Positions 29,601-37,179 are shown, numbered from the stretch's first letter. The stretch: 53,836 bases of DNA from Gracilibacillus halotolerans (GCF_014206945.1 NZ_JACHON010000019.1:1-53836), one strand, 5' to 3'. Program-made: numbers and translations. Notes: a model not told the origin generated them from the letters alone.

Positions 29601-30147
29601 TATGTATTCGCAGATGCTAAAAGAAGCAGTAGATGCTAGAAAGCAGGGTAAAAAGGTAGAAGACATTCAACCATTCGAGGTTAATTTAGATTTGAAGATA
29701 GATGCCTATATACCAGATGATTATTTAAAAGACGAGAAACAAAAAATAGAAATATATAAGAGATTTCGTGGCTTAGATAGTCAAGAAGATGTACATGATT
29801 TACGAGATGAGTTAATCGACCGCTTTGGTGAATATCCAACAGAGGTAGAAAATCTTTTCCAAGTTTCAGTATTAAAAATGATTGCGAAGAGAGAACGTAT
29901 TGAAACAGTGACGGAAAGAAAGGCAAGAATCGATTTAGTTATAGAAGAGGAAAGAACGAAAGAAATAGATGGAGCTAAATTGTTTGATTTAGCGAACCAA
30001 TATGGCCGCATGCTGCAAGTGAGCGCAGAAGGAGATAAGTTAAAAGTATCCTTCCGATTAAACAAAGAGCAAGAAAAAAGGCGTTACGAGATTTTGGAGG
30101 AATTTTTAGAGTCATTACAGAAAATGGGCCGTATGGAAATGGTATAA
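26614..30147 (+). CDS. mfd: Transcription-repair coupling factor Mfd
   Basis: A 1177-residue ATP-dependent translocase that removes stalled RNA polymerase and recruits UvrA. The N-terminal UvrB-like module covers about 1-340, the RNA-polymerase-interacting domain begins near 490 (YQELQVGDYVVHANHGIGRY), and the RecG-like motor has Walker A GDVGYGKT (651-658) and DEEQ (752-755). The QLRGRVGRS motif VI and a C-terminal TRCF domain (about 1000-1130) follow. Length equals the B. subtilis protein. GGGGGAAGGA precedes the ATG. Confidence 0.98.
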   Translation: MQALKEYLRKSDDIQSVMEGIGSGITEQLVAGLSGSARAMLASLLNETVRKKTIIVTHQLSQAQLLYDDLVEFHLENEVFLYPVNELLSSELAFASPELMSQRIDALLNWIQSEAGILIAPVAALKRMLPPQAYWEEYEKFIQHGDIIEIDQFISLLVEMGYERMEMTTAPGEFSIRGGIIDIYPITEANPIRIELFDDEVDSIRYFDGETQRSLEELQKVAIRPATEWLVKESDLAAAAQRLENSIKESLKRIKKKEDKQLLLESLQPDIERLQQCERFQEMRKYVQFLYDQPASLMDYLPPDGLIIMDELSRIQETAQHLDEEEQEWLKDQLERNSATNNLSLSFDWHSVWQKMNVPKVYLSVFLRHVPNTNPANIVNVSCRAMQQFHGQMHLLQNEMKRWKKANYSVLIMAPDKKRSEKIQSVLNDYDMEAVVTDQLPALPFKTPSIITSNVSGGFEMPLHRIAVITESELFKQRTPRRKRKQKISNAERIKSYQELQVGDYVVHANHGIGRYIGIETVAINGLHKDFMLIKYSGDDKLFVPIDQIDLVQKYVGSEGKEPKLYRLGGSDWKKVKSKVQSKVEDIADDLMKLYADREASRGYAFSEDLEIQREFEAAFPYQETDDQLRCLQEIKEDMESTKPMDRLLCGDVGYGKTEVAIRAAFKAIADGKQVAFLVPTTILAQQHYETVIERFQDYPIEVGVLSRFRTKKQQTETLKGLKNGTVDIVIGTHRLLSKDVEYRDLGLLIVDEEQRFGVKHKEKIKKLKTNVDVLTLTATPIPRTLHMSMLGVRDLSVIETPPENRFPIQTYVMEYSPALVREAIQREMSRNGQVFFLYNRVESIERIAQDIQALVEDARVMVAHGQMNEAELENVMIAFLEGEADVLVSTTIIETGVDIPNVNTLIVYDADRMGLSQLYQLRGRVGRSNRVAYAYFTYQKDKILSEVSEKRLQAIKEFTELGSGFKIAMRDLSIRGAGNLLGAEQHGFIDSVGFDMYSQMLKEAVDARKQGKKVEDIQPFEVNLDLKIDAYIPDDYLKDEKQKIEIYKRFRGLDSQEDVHDLRDELIDRFGEYPTEVENLFQVSVLKMIAKRERIETVTERKARIDLVIEEERTKEIDGAKLFDLANQYGRMLQVSAEGDKLKVSFRLNKEQEKRRYEILEEFLESLQKMGRMEMV

Positions 30148-30165
30148 CCTCTTTTTAAATGCACA

Positions 30166-30201
30166 ATACCGAACTGGATTAATCTCTAGTTCGGTATTTT
30201 C
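30166..30201 (+). terminator. mfd terminator
   Basis: A perfect 10-bp stem (ATACCGAACT with AGTTCGGTAT) around a 12-base loop with a T-rich tail, between mfd and an opposing small gene. It could also end that minus-strand gene. Confidence 0.82.
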
Positions 30202-30206
30202 TATTG

Positions 30207-30425
30207 TTATGATTTACTTTTTCTTAAATATCGGGCAATTAACTCACTTGAAAAAAAGACCAATAATCCTGCTAAAAGTAGTGTAAGATAACTGATGTTT
30301 AGTTGAATGTTGAATAACTCCAATGTACTTAGGCTAAGTAAAGCAATTCCCCAAAAGAAAAAAACGGTAAATAGTGCAGTATGAATACTCTCTTTATCAT
30401 GATTTTTATCTTCCTTAAAAAACAA
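30207..30425 (-). CDS. Small two-helix membrane protein of unknown function
   Basis: I do not recognise this protein. It has 72 residues: a charged N-terminus (FFKEDKNHDKES), a first membrane helix about residues 17-38 (ALFTVFFFWGIALLSLSTLELF), a second about 44-66, and a basic end (RYLRKSKS). The start is read as TTG because a clean GGAGG lies eight bases before it; an ATG five codons earlier would place that GGAGG inside the gene. It is on the minus strand between mfd and spoVT, where B. subtilis has no gene that I know of. The good ribosome-binding site and membrane pattern support a real gene. Confidence 0.65.
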   Translation of the reverse strand: MFFKEDKNHDKESIHTALFTVFFFWGIALLSLSTLELFNIQLNISYLTLLLAGLLVFFSSELIARYLRKSKS

Positions 30426-30561
30426 AGTGATTTCCTCCATTTTCTAATCTTTAACTCCATTTTAAAGCAAGTTAGGCATTTTTCAATACGGTTCTTTATC
30501 GTTAAGTAAATTTGCCATGAGAGGAAAACTTAACAGTTAGGACGCTATTTTGGGAAAAGAG

Positions 30562-30591
30562 GTATAGTTTCCAGCCATATTTATCATACTA
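30562..30591 (+). promoter_or_regulatory. Sigma-G promoter of spoVT
   Basis: GTATA, 18 bases, CATACTA fits the sigma-G consensus (GHATR, 17-18, CATWHTA) at all positions. spoVT is sigma-G dependent in B. subtilis. The leader to the ATG is about 65 bases. The rest of the gap back to the small minus-strand gene shows nothing else. Confidence 0.8.
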
Positions 30592-30662
30592 ACTGTACAG
30601 CACAAGAGTTGAGAGGAAATGAACATCATGGTTTTTATATTTAGAAAGAGAGGTTTTTACAG

Positions 30663-31199
30663 ATGAAAGCAACAGGAATAGTAAGACGAATTGATGACCT
30701 AGGAAGAGTAGTAATTCCAAAGGAAATTAGAAGAACACTTAGAATTCGTGAAGGGGATCCATTAGAAATATTTGTAGATCGAGATGGTGAGGTTATTCTC
30801 AAGAAGTATTCACCAATGACTGAATTAAGTGATTTTTCATCTGAGTATGCAGAAGCTTTATATGATTCCTTAGGGGTATCTGTACTTATTAGCGATCGAG
30901 ATGAGTTTATAGCTATAGCAGGAGAATCAAAAAAAGAGTTCCTAGGGAAAAATATCTCTAGTTATATTGATAAACTAATGGATGAGCGTCAGCCTGTAAC
31001 TGAAACATCAACGACGACGATTGAGATGGTAGATAACCGAGAAGAAGAATTAGAGGCGTTCCACATACAACCAATTATCGCGGGGGGAGATCCAATAGGC
31101 TCGATTATTTTATTGTCCCGTGAGAAGCGAGCGTTTGGTGAAGTAGAGCAAAAGGCTTGCCAAACGGCTTCTACCTTCTTAGCAAAGCAAATGGAGTAG
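30663..31199 (+). CDS. spoVT: Stage V sporulation regulator SpoVT
   Basis: A 178-residue tetrameric forespore regulator. Residues 1-50 are an AbrB-type swapped-hairpin DNA-binding domain (KATGIVRRIDDLGRVVIP, EIRRTLRI), clearly a paralogue of AbrB encoded in this window. Residues 55-178 form a GAF-like domain. It tunes sigma-G genes, including small acid-soluble protein and germination genes. AAAGAGAGG stands before the ATG. Confidence 0.96.
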   Translation: MKATGIVRRIDDLGRVVIPKEIRRTLRIREGDPLEIFVDRDGEVILKKYSPMTELSDFSSEYAEALYDSLGVSVLISDRDEFIAIAGESKKEFLGKNISSYIDKLMDERQPVTETSTTTIEMVDNREEELEAFHIQPIIAGGDPIGSIILLSREKRAFGEVEQKACQTASTFLAKQME

Positions 31200-31237
31200 A
31201 GTGAAATATTTTAACAAATCATATGAAAAAAACTTTT

Positions 31238-31271
31238 ATCCTGGCGATGCGTTTGCCGGGATTTTACTTTT
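31238..31271 (+). terminator. spoVT terminator
   Basis: ATCCTGGC and GCCGGGAT form an 8-bp stem (one G-T pair) followed by T-rich sequence. Confidence 0.8.
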
Positions 31272-31310
31272 TATAAGACAGGATAGTATAAAGTTTAGAT
31301 GGTTTCATGT

Positions 31311-31347
31311 TCGGCTCCTGCGCATTTCCTAATGTCTAGCTCTGCGC
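31311..31347 (+). repeat. Dispersed intergenic repeat, fragment
   Basis: CGGCTCCTGCGCATTTCCTA followed by TGTCTAGCTCTGCGCAT contains the opening (GTCTAGCTC) and closing (CCTGCGC.TTTCCTA) words of the dispersed repeat without its middle. It looks like a decayed or collapsed copy. Confidence 0.5.
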
Positions 31348-31383
31348 ATATGCTATTCGGATAGGTATTCTCTAATATGTCTA

Positions 31384-31392
31384 TGCTATAAT
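31384..31392 (+). promoter_or_regulatory. Extended -10 promoter of the yabM operon
   Basis: TGCTATAAT is a perfect extended -10 about 37 bases before the yabM start. The -35 region is poor. It probably drives yabM-yabN-rqcP. Confidence 0.55.
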
Positions 31393-31428
31393 GGTTTCGA
31401 ATCAAAAGAAAAGAGGCTTTCGTAGACA

Positions 31429-32982
31429 TTGAGTACAAATAAAGTATGGAACGGAGTATGGTTACTATTTATTGCCGGGCTACTCGGCAAAGTTATTAGT
31501 GCATTTTACCGCGTACCGTTACAAAATTTAACGGGTGATACCGGTTTTTACATATATCAACAAATATATCCGTTATTAGGAACAGCGACGATACTAGCTT
31601 TATATGGCTTTCCTTCCGCTATCACCCAATTTTATGCAGAACATCCGAGAGAGCAGCAAAACAGACTACTACATTGGAAAATTCTCACTGTTTTAGTTAC
31701 GTTCTCTTTTATTATCCTTGGGTTACTTTATTGGTTGAGTCCTGTATTCAGTAATTGGATGAAGGATGAGACATTAACGACCGTTATGAGGCAATCTGTG
31801 TGGGTTTTTCTGTTCGTTCCGATTACTGCATTACTTCGAGGGTTGTTTCAAGTAAACGAACGATTTAAATATTTTGCAGGATCACAAGTCATTGAACAGA
31901 TTGGTAGAGCAACAATTATTATTATTACAGCTACTCTTATTTGGTATGGTGCGTTGAATTTATCCTCTATAGGACTAGGAGCAGCTCTAGGTAGTATGAT
32001 TGGATTATTGCTAGCGGCATTTTTCTTATTATTAAATCGAAGAGAAATAATAATAGCAAAAGGAAATGATACTACTAGCACCATTACATATAGACAAATT
32101 ACTTCTTCGATAATTGGTAGTGGACTAATTATTAGCTTGAATCATATGTTACTATTGCTTTTGCAAATGGCGGATGCTTTTACAGTAGTTCCTGGACTAC
32201 TGAAGATGGGGATAAGCCTTTCGGAAGCAATGGAATTAAAAGGAATAGTAGATAGGGGGCAACCATTGCTTCAGCTTGTGACAATCACAGGTTCCTCCAT
32301 CGTTATTGCACTAGTTCCATCTCTTACGACGCATCATCTCTTAAAAGAACGAACCAAAACCATTCAAACGATTAAGCGAGCCATTCATTATTGTCTGTAT
32401 ATTTCAATCGGAGCTACCGCTGGTCTAATTGTCCTTATGCCAGAGATTAATGAATTATTATTCCAAGACAGACAAGGAGTTACTCCACTAAGAATGTTAT
32501 CTCTTTCCTTACTATTTAGCCCAGTCATTATCGTCTTGGCACAAGTGTTGCAAGGATTCGGGTATCGAAAAATGATAGCGATAATATTTTTTGTAGGTCT
32601 TTGGTTAAAGGTGATGTTAAATTATTGGCTAACCCCATATCTTGCTACGACGGGAAATGCACTCGCAACCGTCCTAACATTATTTCTTATTGTCATGTGG
32701 TTGTTTTATTTAGTATATCGACTTCTTCCCGGGGAGCGACCTATACGCTTCTCTTTAAAATGGGTGAGCGTACTATTTTCTGTTATCATTATGATCACTT
32801 TTTTACTTTTGTTAAAGTGGATGGATATCACTGCTTATATTGATAATCGCTTCTTATTGTTTCTCTATGTAATGATAAATGTAGGAATCGGAGCCTTCCT
32901 ATACGGCTTATCTCTTTATAAATGGAACGTCCTATCTAAGGAAGATATGAAACAAGTAATTGGTAAGGGAAAGGAAAGATAA
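31429..32982 (+). CDS. yabM: SpoVB/MurJ-like polysaccharide flippase (YabM)
   Basis: A 517-residue polytopic membrane protein of the MOP exporter superfamily, with about 14 predicted helices; it begins WNGVWLLFIAGLLGKVISAFYRVPL, the typical SpoVB-family first helix with the FYRVPL turn. Such proteins flip lipid-linked wall or polysaccharide precursors; the cargo of YabM is unknown. The start is TTG with AAGAGG upstream. One base separates its stop from the yabN ATG, so they are co-expressed. Confidence 0.9.
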   Translation: MSTNKVWNGVWLLFIAGLLGKVISAFYRVPLQNLTGDTGFYIYQQIYPLLGTATILALYGFPSAITQFYAEHPREQQNRLLHWKILTVLVTFSFIILGLLYWLSPVFSNWMKDETLTTVMRQSVWVFLFVPITALLRGLFQVNERFKYFAGSQVIEQIGRATIIIITATLIWYGALNLSSIGLGAALGSMIGLLLAAFFLLLNRREIIIAKGNDTTSTITYRQITSSIIGSGLIISLNHMLLLLLQMADAFTVVPGLLKMGISLSEAMELKGIVDRGQPLLQLVTITGSSIVIALVPSLTTHHLLKERTKTIQTIKRAIHYCLYISIGATAGLIVLMPEINELLFQDRQGVTPLRMLSLSLLFSPVIIVLAQVLQGFGYRKMIAIIFFVGLWLKVMLNYWLTPYLATTGNALATVLTLFLIVMWLFYLVYRLLPGERPIRFSLKWVSVLFSVIIMITFLLLLKWMDITAYIDNRFLLFLYVMINVGIGAFLYGLSLYKWNVLSKEDMKQVIGKGKER

Positions 32983-32983
32983 T

Positions 32984-34453
32984 ATGCAGAAACCGTTAAT
33001 AGAAATCATCGGGCTAGGTGGAGGAGACATTGAACAACTGCCACTTGGAATCTATCGGAAATTACAAAACAAAGAGAGACCGTTATTTGTCCGAACAATG
33101 GAGCACCCTGTTTTATATGAGCTTGTTGAGCAAGAAGACATAGAATATCGTTCGTTTGACGCTATCTATGAGAAGCATGATCGCTTTGAAGAGGTATATG
33201 AAGAAATCGTACAGACTTTAAAAGAAGAGGCAGCCTTACACCAACATATTCGCTACGCTGTACCTGGCCATCCAATGATTGCTGAAAAAACCGTTCAGCT
33301 ACTGTTACAAGAAGAGGCGATAGACATTGAGATTGTAGGTGGACAGAGTTTTTTAGATGATTTATTTACAGCTGTGCAGGTCGATCCGATTGAAGGCTTT
33401 CAATTAGTAGATGCTACTAGCTTTGATCGCTATGAATTGGAATACAGCCAGCCTATTATCTTCTGCCAAGTATACGATCAAATGATAGCTTCTGAAGTAA
33501 AATTAGCTTTATTAGAGGATTTACCAGCTGATTATCGAATATCTATTATACAGGCAGCTGGTAGTAGAGACGAAAACATATTGGAAGTTTCACTAGAAGA
33601 ACTTGATCGTCAGACATCGCTTAGTAATCTAACTAGTGTATATATACCGAAAGTTCCTTCCGAGCTATTGAATCATCAATTTTATCAACTAAAAGAAATC
33701 ATTGCTACACTAAGAGGACCAAATGGATGTCCGTGGGATCGTAAACAAACACATGCTTCCTTAAAAAAATATTTAATTGAGGAAACCTATGAAGTGTTAG
33801 AAGCGATTGATAGAGAAGATGACGATGCGATTGCAGAGGAACTTGGAGATGTATTATTACAAGTAATGCTACACAGTCAAATTGGGGAGGATAATGGATA
33901 TTTCTCGATTGACGATGTTATCCGTCACCTTTCAGAAAAAATGATCCGACGTCATCCACATGTTTTTGGAGACGCTGTAGTGAGGGATGAAGAAGAGCTA
34001 TCTAAAACGTGGGAACAAATAAAGAGACAAGAAAACGCGGAAGAAAAGGCCACTTCCATATTAGATAGCTTAACAGAAGGATTGCCAGCGACTTTGTTAG
34101 CAGAGGAAGTGCAGAAAAAAGCAGCGAAGGTAGGGTTTGATTGGAAGGAAATCGAACCGATGATGGAAAAAGTAGCGGAAGAGCTTCAAGAATTTAAAGA
34201 AGCTGTAAATCAAGAAAATCATGAGGAAAAAGAAAAGGAATTTGGAGATATACTATTTGCAATGATGAATGTTGCAAGATATTATAAAATTAATCCAGAA
34301 ACCGCTCTCGTTCGGACCATTCATAAATTTAAGAATCGGTTCCGTTATGTAGAGAAATGTGTTCAACAATCTAAGCAACCATGGGAGAGTTTTACACTCT
34401 CTGAATTGGATCAATTCTGGGAAGAAGCAAAAGGACTTGAAATAAAGGAATAA
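32984..34453 (+). CDS. yabN: YabN: tetrapyrrole-methylase-like / MazG pyrophosphatase fusion
   Basis: A 489-residue protein, exactly the B. subtilis length. The N-terminal half (1-220) has the tetrapyrrole methylase fold with [13 protein letters not shown] and [12 protein letters not shown]. The C-terminal half is Maz[21 protein letters not shown] (about 246-265) then [13 protein letters not shown] and a second [13 protein letters not shown] acidic motif. MazG hydrolyses nucleoside triphosphates, including damaged ones; what the methylase half does is unknown. GGAAAGGAA precedes the ATG chosen. Confidence 0.95.
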   Translation: MQKPLIEIIGLGGGDIEQLPLGIYRKLQNKERPLFVRTMEHPVLYELVEQEDIEYRSFDAIYEKHDRFEEVYEEIVQTLKEEAALHQHIRYAVPGHPMIAEKTVQLLLQEEAIDIEIVGGQSFLDDLFTAVQVDPIEGFQLVDATSFDRYELEYSQPIIFCQVYDQMIASEVKLALLEDLPADYRISIIQAAGSRDENILEVSLEELDRQTSLSNLTSVYIPKVPSELLNHQFYQLKEIIATLRGPNGCPWDRKQTHASLKKYLIEETYEVLEAIDREDDDAIAEELGDVLLQVMLHSQIGEDNGYFSIDDVIRHLSEKMIRRHPHVFGDAVVRDEEELSKTWEQIKRQENAEEKATSILDSLTEGLPATLLAEEVQKKAAKVGFDWKEIEPMMEKVAEELQEFKEAVNQENHEEKEKEFGDILFAMMNVARYYKINPETALVRTIHKFKNRFRYVEKCVQQSKQPWESFTLSELDQFWEEAKGLEIKE

Positions 34454-34467
34454 AGAAGGGAAAGTAT

Positions 34468-34728
34468 ATGAGACTTGATAAATTTTTGAAAGTTTCCCGA
34501 TTAATTAAAAGAAGAACATTAGCAAAAGAAGTAGCTGATCAAGGTAGAATTGAAGTAAATGGGAATATTGCGAAGGCCTCTACAAATATTGCAGTCGGTG
34601 ATCAGTTAAAGATTCAATTTGGTCAAAAGCTTTTGACGATACGAATTGAATCGTTAAGAGAGACAGTGAAGAAGGAAGAGGCAGCAAGCTTGTATTCCAT
34701 TGAAAAAGAAGAATTTATGAAGGCATAG
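34468..34728 (+). CDS. rqcP: RqcP (YabO), S4-domain ribosome quality-control factor
   Basis: An 86-residue Hsp15-like S4 RNA-binding protein: [32 protein letters not shown] (residues 1-32) is the S4 core. In B. subtilis RqcP works with RqcH to add C-terminal alanine tails on stalled 50S-bound peptides. GAAGGGAAAG precedes the ATG. It follows yabN by 14 bases. Confidence 0.93.
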   Translation: MRLDKFLKVSRLIKRRTLAKEVADQGRIEVNGNIAKASTNIAVGDQLKIQFGQKLLTIRIESLRETVKKEEAASLYSIEKEEFMKA

Positions 34729-34738
34729 GGTTCCATTG

Positions 34739-34767
34739 TTCTAAACTTGTCCTTTTATTCATATATT
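34739..34767 (+). promoter_or_regulatory. Candidate sigma-E promoter of yabP
   Basis: CATATATT fits the mother-cell sigma-E -10 (CATACAnT) with one mismatch; the -35 region 14 bases before it (TTCTAAA) only partly agrees. yabP-yabQ are sigma-E genes in B. subtilis. Confidence 0.35.
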
Positions 34768-34793
34768 AGTGATGGATAAAAGGAGGGAACGAA

Positions 34794-35093
34794 ATGAATT
34801 ACTACGATAAAAAACCAATCGCTGCACCGCAGATGGACCACCATGTAAAAATGACGAATAGGCGCCTTTTAGAGATTGATGGGGTAAAAGAAGTGGATAG
34901 TTTTGATAGCGAGGAATTTTTGCTACAAACCGTCATGGGATACCTTGTCATACGCGGAGAAAATTTACAGATGAAGAATTTGGATGTGGAAGCCGGCCAT
35001 GTGTCGATTAAGGGAAAGATTTATGAGTTTTCCTATTTGGATGAACAGCATGGGGAGAAGGCTAAAGGCTTATTTAGCAAGCTGTTTAAATGA
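34794..35093 (+). CDS. yabP: Sporulation protein YabP
   Basis: A 99-residue protein of the YabP/YqfC family: HVKMTNRRLLEIDGVKEVDSFDSEEF then LVIRGENLQMKNLDVEAGHVSIKGKIYEFSY (about 53-82). It is made in the mother cell and needed, with YabQ, for spore cortex formation in B. subtilis; its molecular role is unknown. AAAAGGAGG precedes the ATG. It overlaps yabQ by four bases. Confidence 0.94.
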   Translation: MNYYDKKPIAAPQMDHHVKMTNRRLLEIDGVKEVDSFDSEEFLLQTVMGYLVIRGENLQMKNLDVEAGHVSIKGKIYEFSYLDEQHGEKAKGLFSKLFK

Positions 35094-35647
35094 CATTATC
35101 GACCCAATTTCTTACCATCCTATCCATGGTCGGCACTGGAGTGTTTTTAGGGACAAGCCATGAAACATTACGTCGATTTGAGCGACTATGGTTATCTGTT
35201 GGTCTCTTTCGATACACGGTCGAAATTTTATTTTGGTTAACACAAGCTATTATAGCCTATCTTGTGTTATTCTTAGTAAATGAAGGTGTTATTCGTATTT
35301 ATGTATTGTTAGCCCTACTTTTAGGCTATGCTATGTACCAAAGCTTATTTGCATGGTGGTATAAACGAGTATTAGATAGAGTCATTGATATTGGTTCACG
35401 AGTTATTCGTCTGTTGTTAAAGACCGTGCAACTAATCGTAATTAAGCCAATCATAGGGATAGTCTTGTTCGTATGGTTTTGTGTACGAAAAATCGTTCAA
35501 CTCATTATGTTGGTCATTAGAATACTATTATGGCCGATCATGATGATTATTACATTGTTTTATCGGTTATTACCTAAGCAAGTAAAGCATTTTGTACAGT
35601 CCTTTTATCACTTTATACAAAGAATATGGAAGAAGGACGAAACTTAA
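35090..35647 (+). CDS. yabQ: Sporulation membrane protein YabQ
   Basis: A 185-residue membrane protein with about five hydrophobic helices (for example residues 5-20, 40-65, 68-90, 110-130, 135-160). The early GVFLGTSHETLRRFE stretch matches the family. It is needed for cortex assembly and localises to the outer forespore membrane in B. subtilis. It begins within the yabP stop region (ATGA) and ends 22 bases before divIC. Confidence 0.9.
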   Translation: MTLSTQFLTILSMVGTGVFLGTSHETLRRFERLWLSVGLFRYTVEILFWLTQAIIAYLVLFLVNEGVIRIYVLLALLLGYAMYQSLFAWWYKRVLDRVIDIGSRVIRLLLKTVQLIVIKPIIGIVLFVWFCVRKIVQLIMLVIRILLWPIMMIITLFYRLLPKQVKHFVQSFYHFIQRIWKKDET

Positions 35648-35669
35648 GGATATTAAGGAGGCAGTAGAG

Positions 35670-36047
35670 ATGGCCAAGCGACGCAATGTAGCACGAATTA
35701 ATGAAGCTTATATCGAACAACACGATGCACAAGTAAAGAGACAAAAACGACGACGTAAAAAATTATATAGAAGACTTACTCTGTTTGGCATCATTGCGTT
35801 TACTGCCCTCTTTTTGTTGGTTGCTTTTCATGTGGACCAACGTACTAGACTTACGGATATGCAGCAAGAGTATGAGCAAAAGACAACAGAGTTAGCGAAA
35901 TTGGAGAAAGAAGAAAAATTATTAGAAAATGAGATTGAACTTCTTCAAGATGAGGAATATTTATTACAAATTGCCAAAACAGATTACTTCTTCACAGAAG
36001 AAGGCGAGATTGTGTTTAAGACTGCAGAAGAAGAGGCATCTTATTGA
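35670..36047 (+). CDS. divIC: Cell division protein DivIC (FtsB-like)
   Basis: A 125-residue bitopic protein, exactly the B. subtilis length. A basic cytoplasmic part (KRQKRRRKKLYRR) comes first, a membrane helix at about 39-57 (TLFGIIAFTALFLLVAFHV) next, and then an extracellular coiled coil (DMQQEYEQKTTELAKLEKEE..). It joins DivIB and FtsL at the septum. AAGGAGG precedes the ATG; the longer frame begins in yabQ. The stop overlaps the -35 of the yabR promoter. Confidence 0.95.
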   Translation: MAKRRNVARINEAYIEQHDAQVKRQKRRRKKLYRRLTLFGIIAFTALFLLVAFHVDQRTRLTDMQQEYEQKTTELAKLEKEEKLLENEIELLQDEEYLLQIAKTDYFFTEEGEIVFKTAEEEASY

Positions 36048-36073
36048 CACCATTTTAGCTGCTTGGCTATAAT
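36044..36073 (+). promoter_or_regulatory. sigma-A promoter of yabR
   Basis: TTGACA, 18 bases, TATAAT, both hexamers consensus, about 50 bases before the yabR ATG; the -35 overlaps the divIC stop codon. Confidence 0.8.
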
Positions 36074-36123
36074 ATATAAGGAAGTATATTTTTTCTATAA
36101 TTTTAAGGAGGAGCATTTTTTTT

Positions 36124-36540
36124 ATGTCAATTGAAGTAGGCAGCAAGTTGCAGGGTAAGGTAACAGGAATCACTAATTTTGGAGCGTTTGTCGAGTTACC
36201 AGGTGGCAAAACAGGTTTGGTTCATATTAGTGAAGTTGCCGATAATTATGTAAAGGACATTAATAATCATTTATCTGTTGGTGATGAGGTAACAGTTAAA
36301 GTTCTTAATGTCGAGAATGATGGAAAGATAGGTCTATCGATTAAGAAGGCCAAAGATCAACCAGCTTCATCTTCATCTTCATCTTCTCCACGAAAAGGAC
36401 AAAGAAATAACCGCGCACCAAGACCGGAATCATTTGAACAAAAAATGAACCGTTTCTTGAAAGATTCTGAAGACCGTTTGGCTTCATTAAAGAAGCATAC
36501 AGAGTCTAAACGCGGCGGAAGAGGAGCGAGAAGAGGCTAA
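36124..36540 (+). CDS. yabR: S1-domain RNA-binding protein YabR
   Basis: A 138-residue protein with one S1 domain at residues 1-75: GSKLQGKVTGITNFGAFVELPGGKTGLVHISEV, then VGDEVTVKVLNV. A Ser-rich linker (SSSSSSS) and a basic, Arg/Gly-rich tail (RGGRGARRG) follow. It is a general-stress-type polynucleotide phosphorylase-like S1 protein (GSP13 relative); the partner is unknown. AAGGAGGAG precedes the ATG. Confidence 0.93.
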   Translation: MSIEVGSKLQGKVTGITNFGAFVELPGGKTGLVHISEVADNYVKDINNHLSVGDEVTVKVLNVENDGKIGLSIKKAKDQPASSSSSSSPRKGQRNNRAPRPESFEQKMNRFLKDSEDRLASLKKHTESKRGGRGARRG

Positions 36541-36611
36541 TTAACTTGCTGTCTATTAAGAAAGCAAAGTAAATGTTCGCTTTTGGATTTATTTATAGAT
36601 CATGGTTGAAG

Positions 36612-36659
36612 AGCTATCCAATTTCAGTAACTTACTGAATAGTTGGGTAGCTTTTTTTC
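36612..36659 (+). terminator. yabR terminator
   Basis: AGCTATCCAA and TTGGGTAGCT (10 bp, one G-T) enclose a second stem TTCAGTAA..TTACTGAA, followed by seven T residues. Confidence 0.88.
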
Positions 36660-36685
36660 TATAACATAAGAATAGCTAAATGTAA

Positions 36686-36721
36686 AAAAGGATTACCGCA
36701 TTAGAACACGGTAATCCTTTT
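36686..36721 (-). terminator. Terminator of the minus-strand tRNA-Met transcript
   Basis: A perfect 13-bp stem (AAAAGGATTACCG with CGGTAATCCTTTT) around a 10-base loop. On the minus strand it ends in a T run. It lies beyond the repeat copy that follows the tRNA gene, so the tRNA precursor would carry a trailer of about 75 bases before it. It may work in both directions. Confidence 0.8.
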
Positions 36722-36727
36722 CTCATT

Positions 36728-36793
36728 GTCTGGCGCAAGCAGCCTACCCACTCGAGGTCTTACTCTGTGGCAAAAGGTGCTTACGCTTTTTAT
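36728..36793 (+). repeat. Dispersed intergenic repeat, short copy
   Basis: GTCTGGCGCAAGCAGCCTACC, CTCGAGGTCTTACTCTGTGGC and GGTGCTTACGCTTTTTA follow the order of words in the full copies at 26480 and 51622, in the same orientation but with a shorter middle. It abuts the 3' end of the tRNA gene. Confidence 0.7.
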
Positions 36794-36794
36794 A

Positions 36795-36868
36795 TAGCGG
36801 CGGAGGGAATCGAACCCACGACCTTACGGGTATGAACCGTACGCTCTAGCCAGCTGAGCTACACCGCC
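36795..36868 (-). tRNA. trnM: tRNA-Met (CAU), elongator type
   Basis: The minus strand folds as a full cloverleaf: acceptor GGCGGTG with CGCCGCT, D arm GCTC..GAGC, anticodon stem TACGG/CCGTA around TTCATAC (anticodon CAT) and T arm GTGGG TTCGATT CCCTC. It is nearly identical to the B. subtilis tRNA-Met found between yabR and spoIIE. The G1-U72 pair and lack of the three G-C pairs of initiator tRNA point to an elongator. The T stem has a U-U mismatch at 50-64. CCA is not encoded. Confidence 0.95.
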
Positions 36869-36901
36869 AAACTATTATGTGACTTAAACGACACAAGGAA
36901 T

Positions 36902-36930
36902 ATCATACAATAGCTCGTCTATTCTGTCAA
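36902..36930 (-). promoter_or_regulatory. sigma-A promoter of tRNA-Met
   Basis: On the minus strand TTGACA, 17 bases and TATGAT stand about 35 bases before the tRNA 5' end. Confidence 0.85.
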
Positions 36931-37089
36931 TACATTTCTATTATCATGCGTGAATTGGCGATAAATCTTTATATACGAATATTTCCCAACAATTTATGCC
37001 AAGTTCTCCTAATAAACATCGGTAATTGTACCGCTTTTTTATCCAGCAAAACGATTAGGTTTAAATTTTATCCTAACCTAGCCAGAATT

Positions 37090-37155
37090 AGTCGAACTTT
37101 TTGGAACGCTTGTCCTCTTGTTTTGACAAAAAATGAAACTCTATTATGTTTTAAT
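37090..37155 (+). promoter_or_regulatory. Spo0A-type promoter of spoIIE
   Basis: TTGACA (37123-37128) and TTTAAT (37150-37155) are separated by 21 bases. That unusual spacing is known for the Spo0A-activated B. subtilis spoIIE promoter. Two 0A-box-like words lie at AGTCGAA (37090-37096) and TGACAAA (37124-37130, over the -35), each one base from TGNCGAA. Confidence 0.6.
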
Positions 37156-37179
37156 AGGTTGCAAGAGGAGATGGTAGAG

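Noticed and set aside
36946-37179. N-terminal extension of spoIIE by 78 codons
   Set aside because: It would cover the Spo0A-type promoter and lacks a ribosome-binding site; the shorter start has AAGAGGAG and gives the usual protein length.
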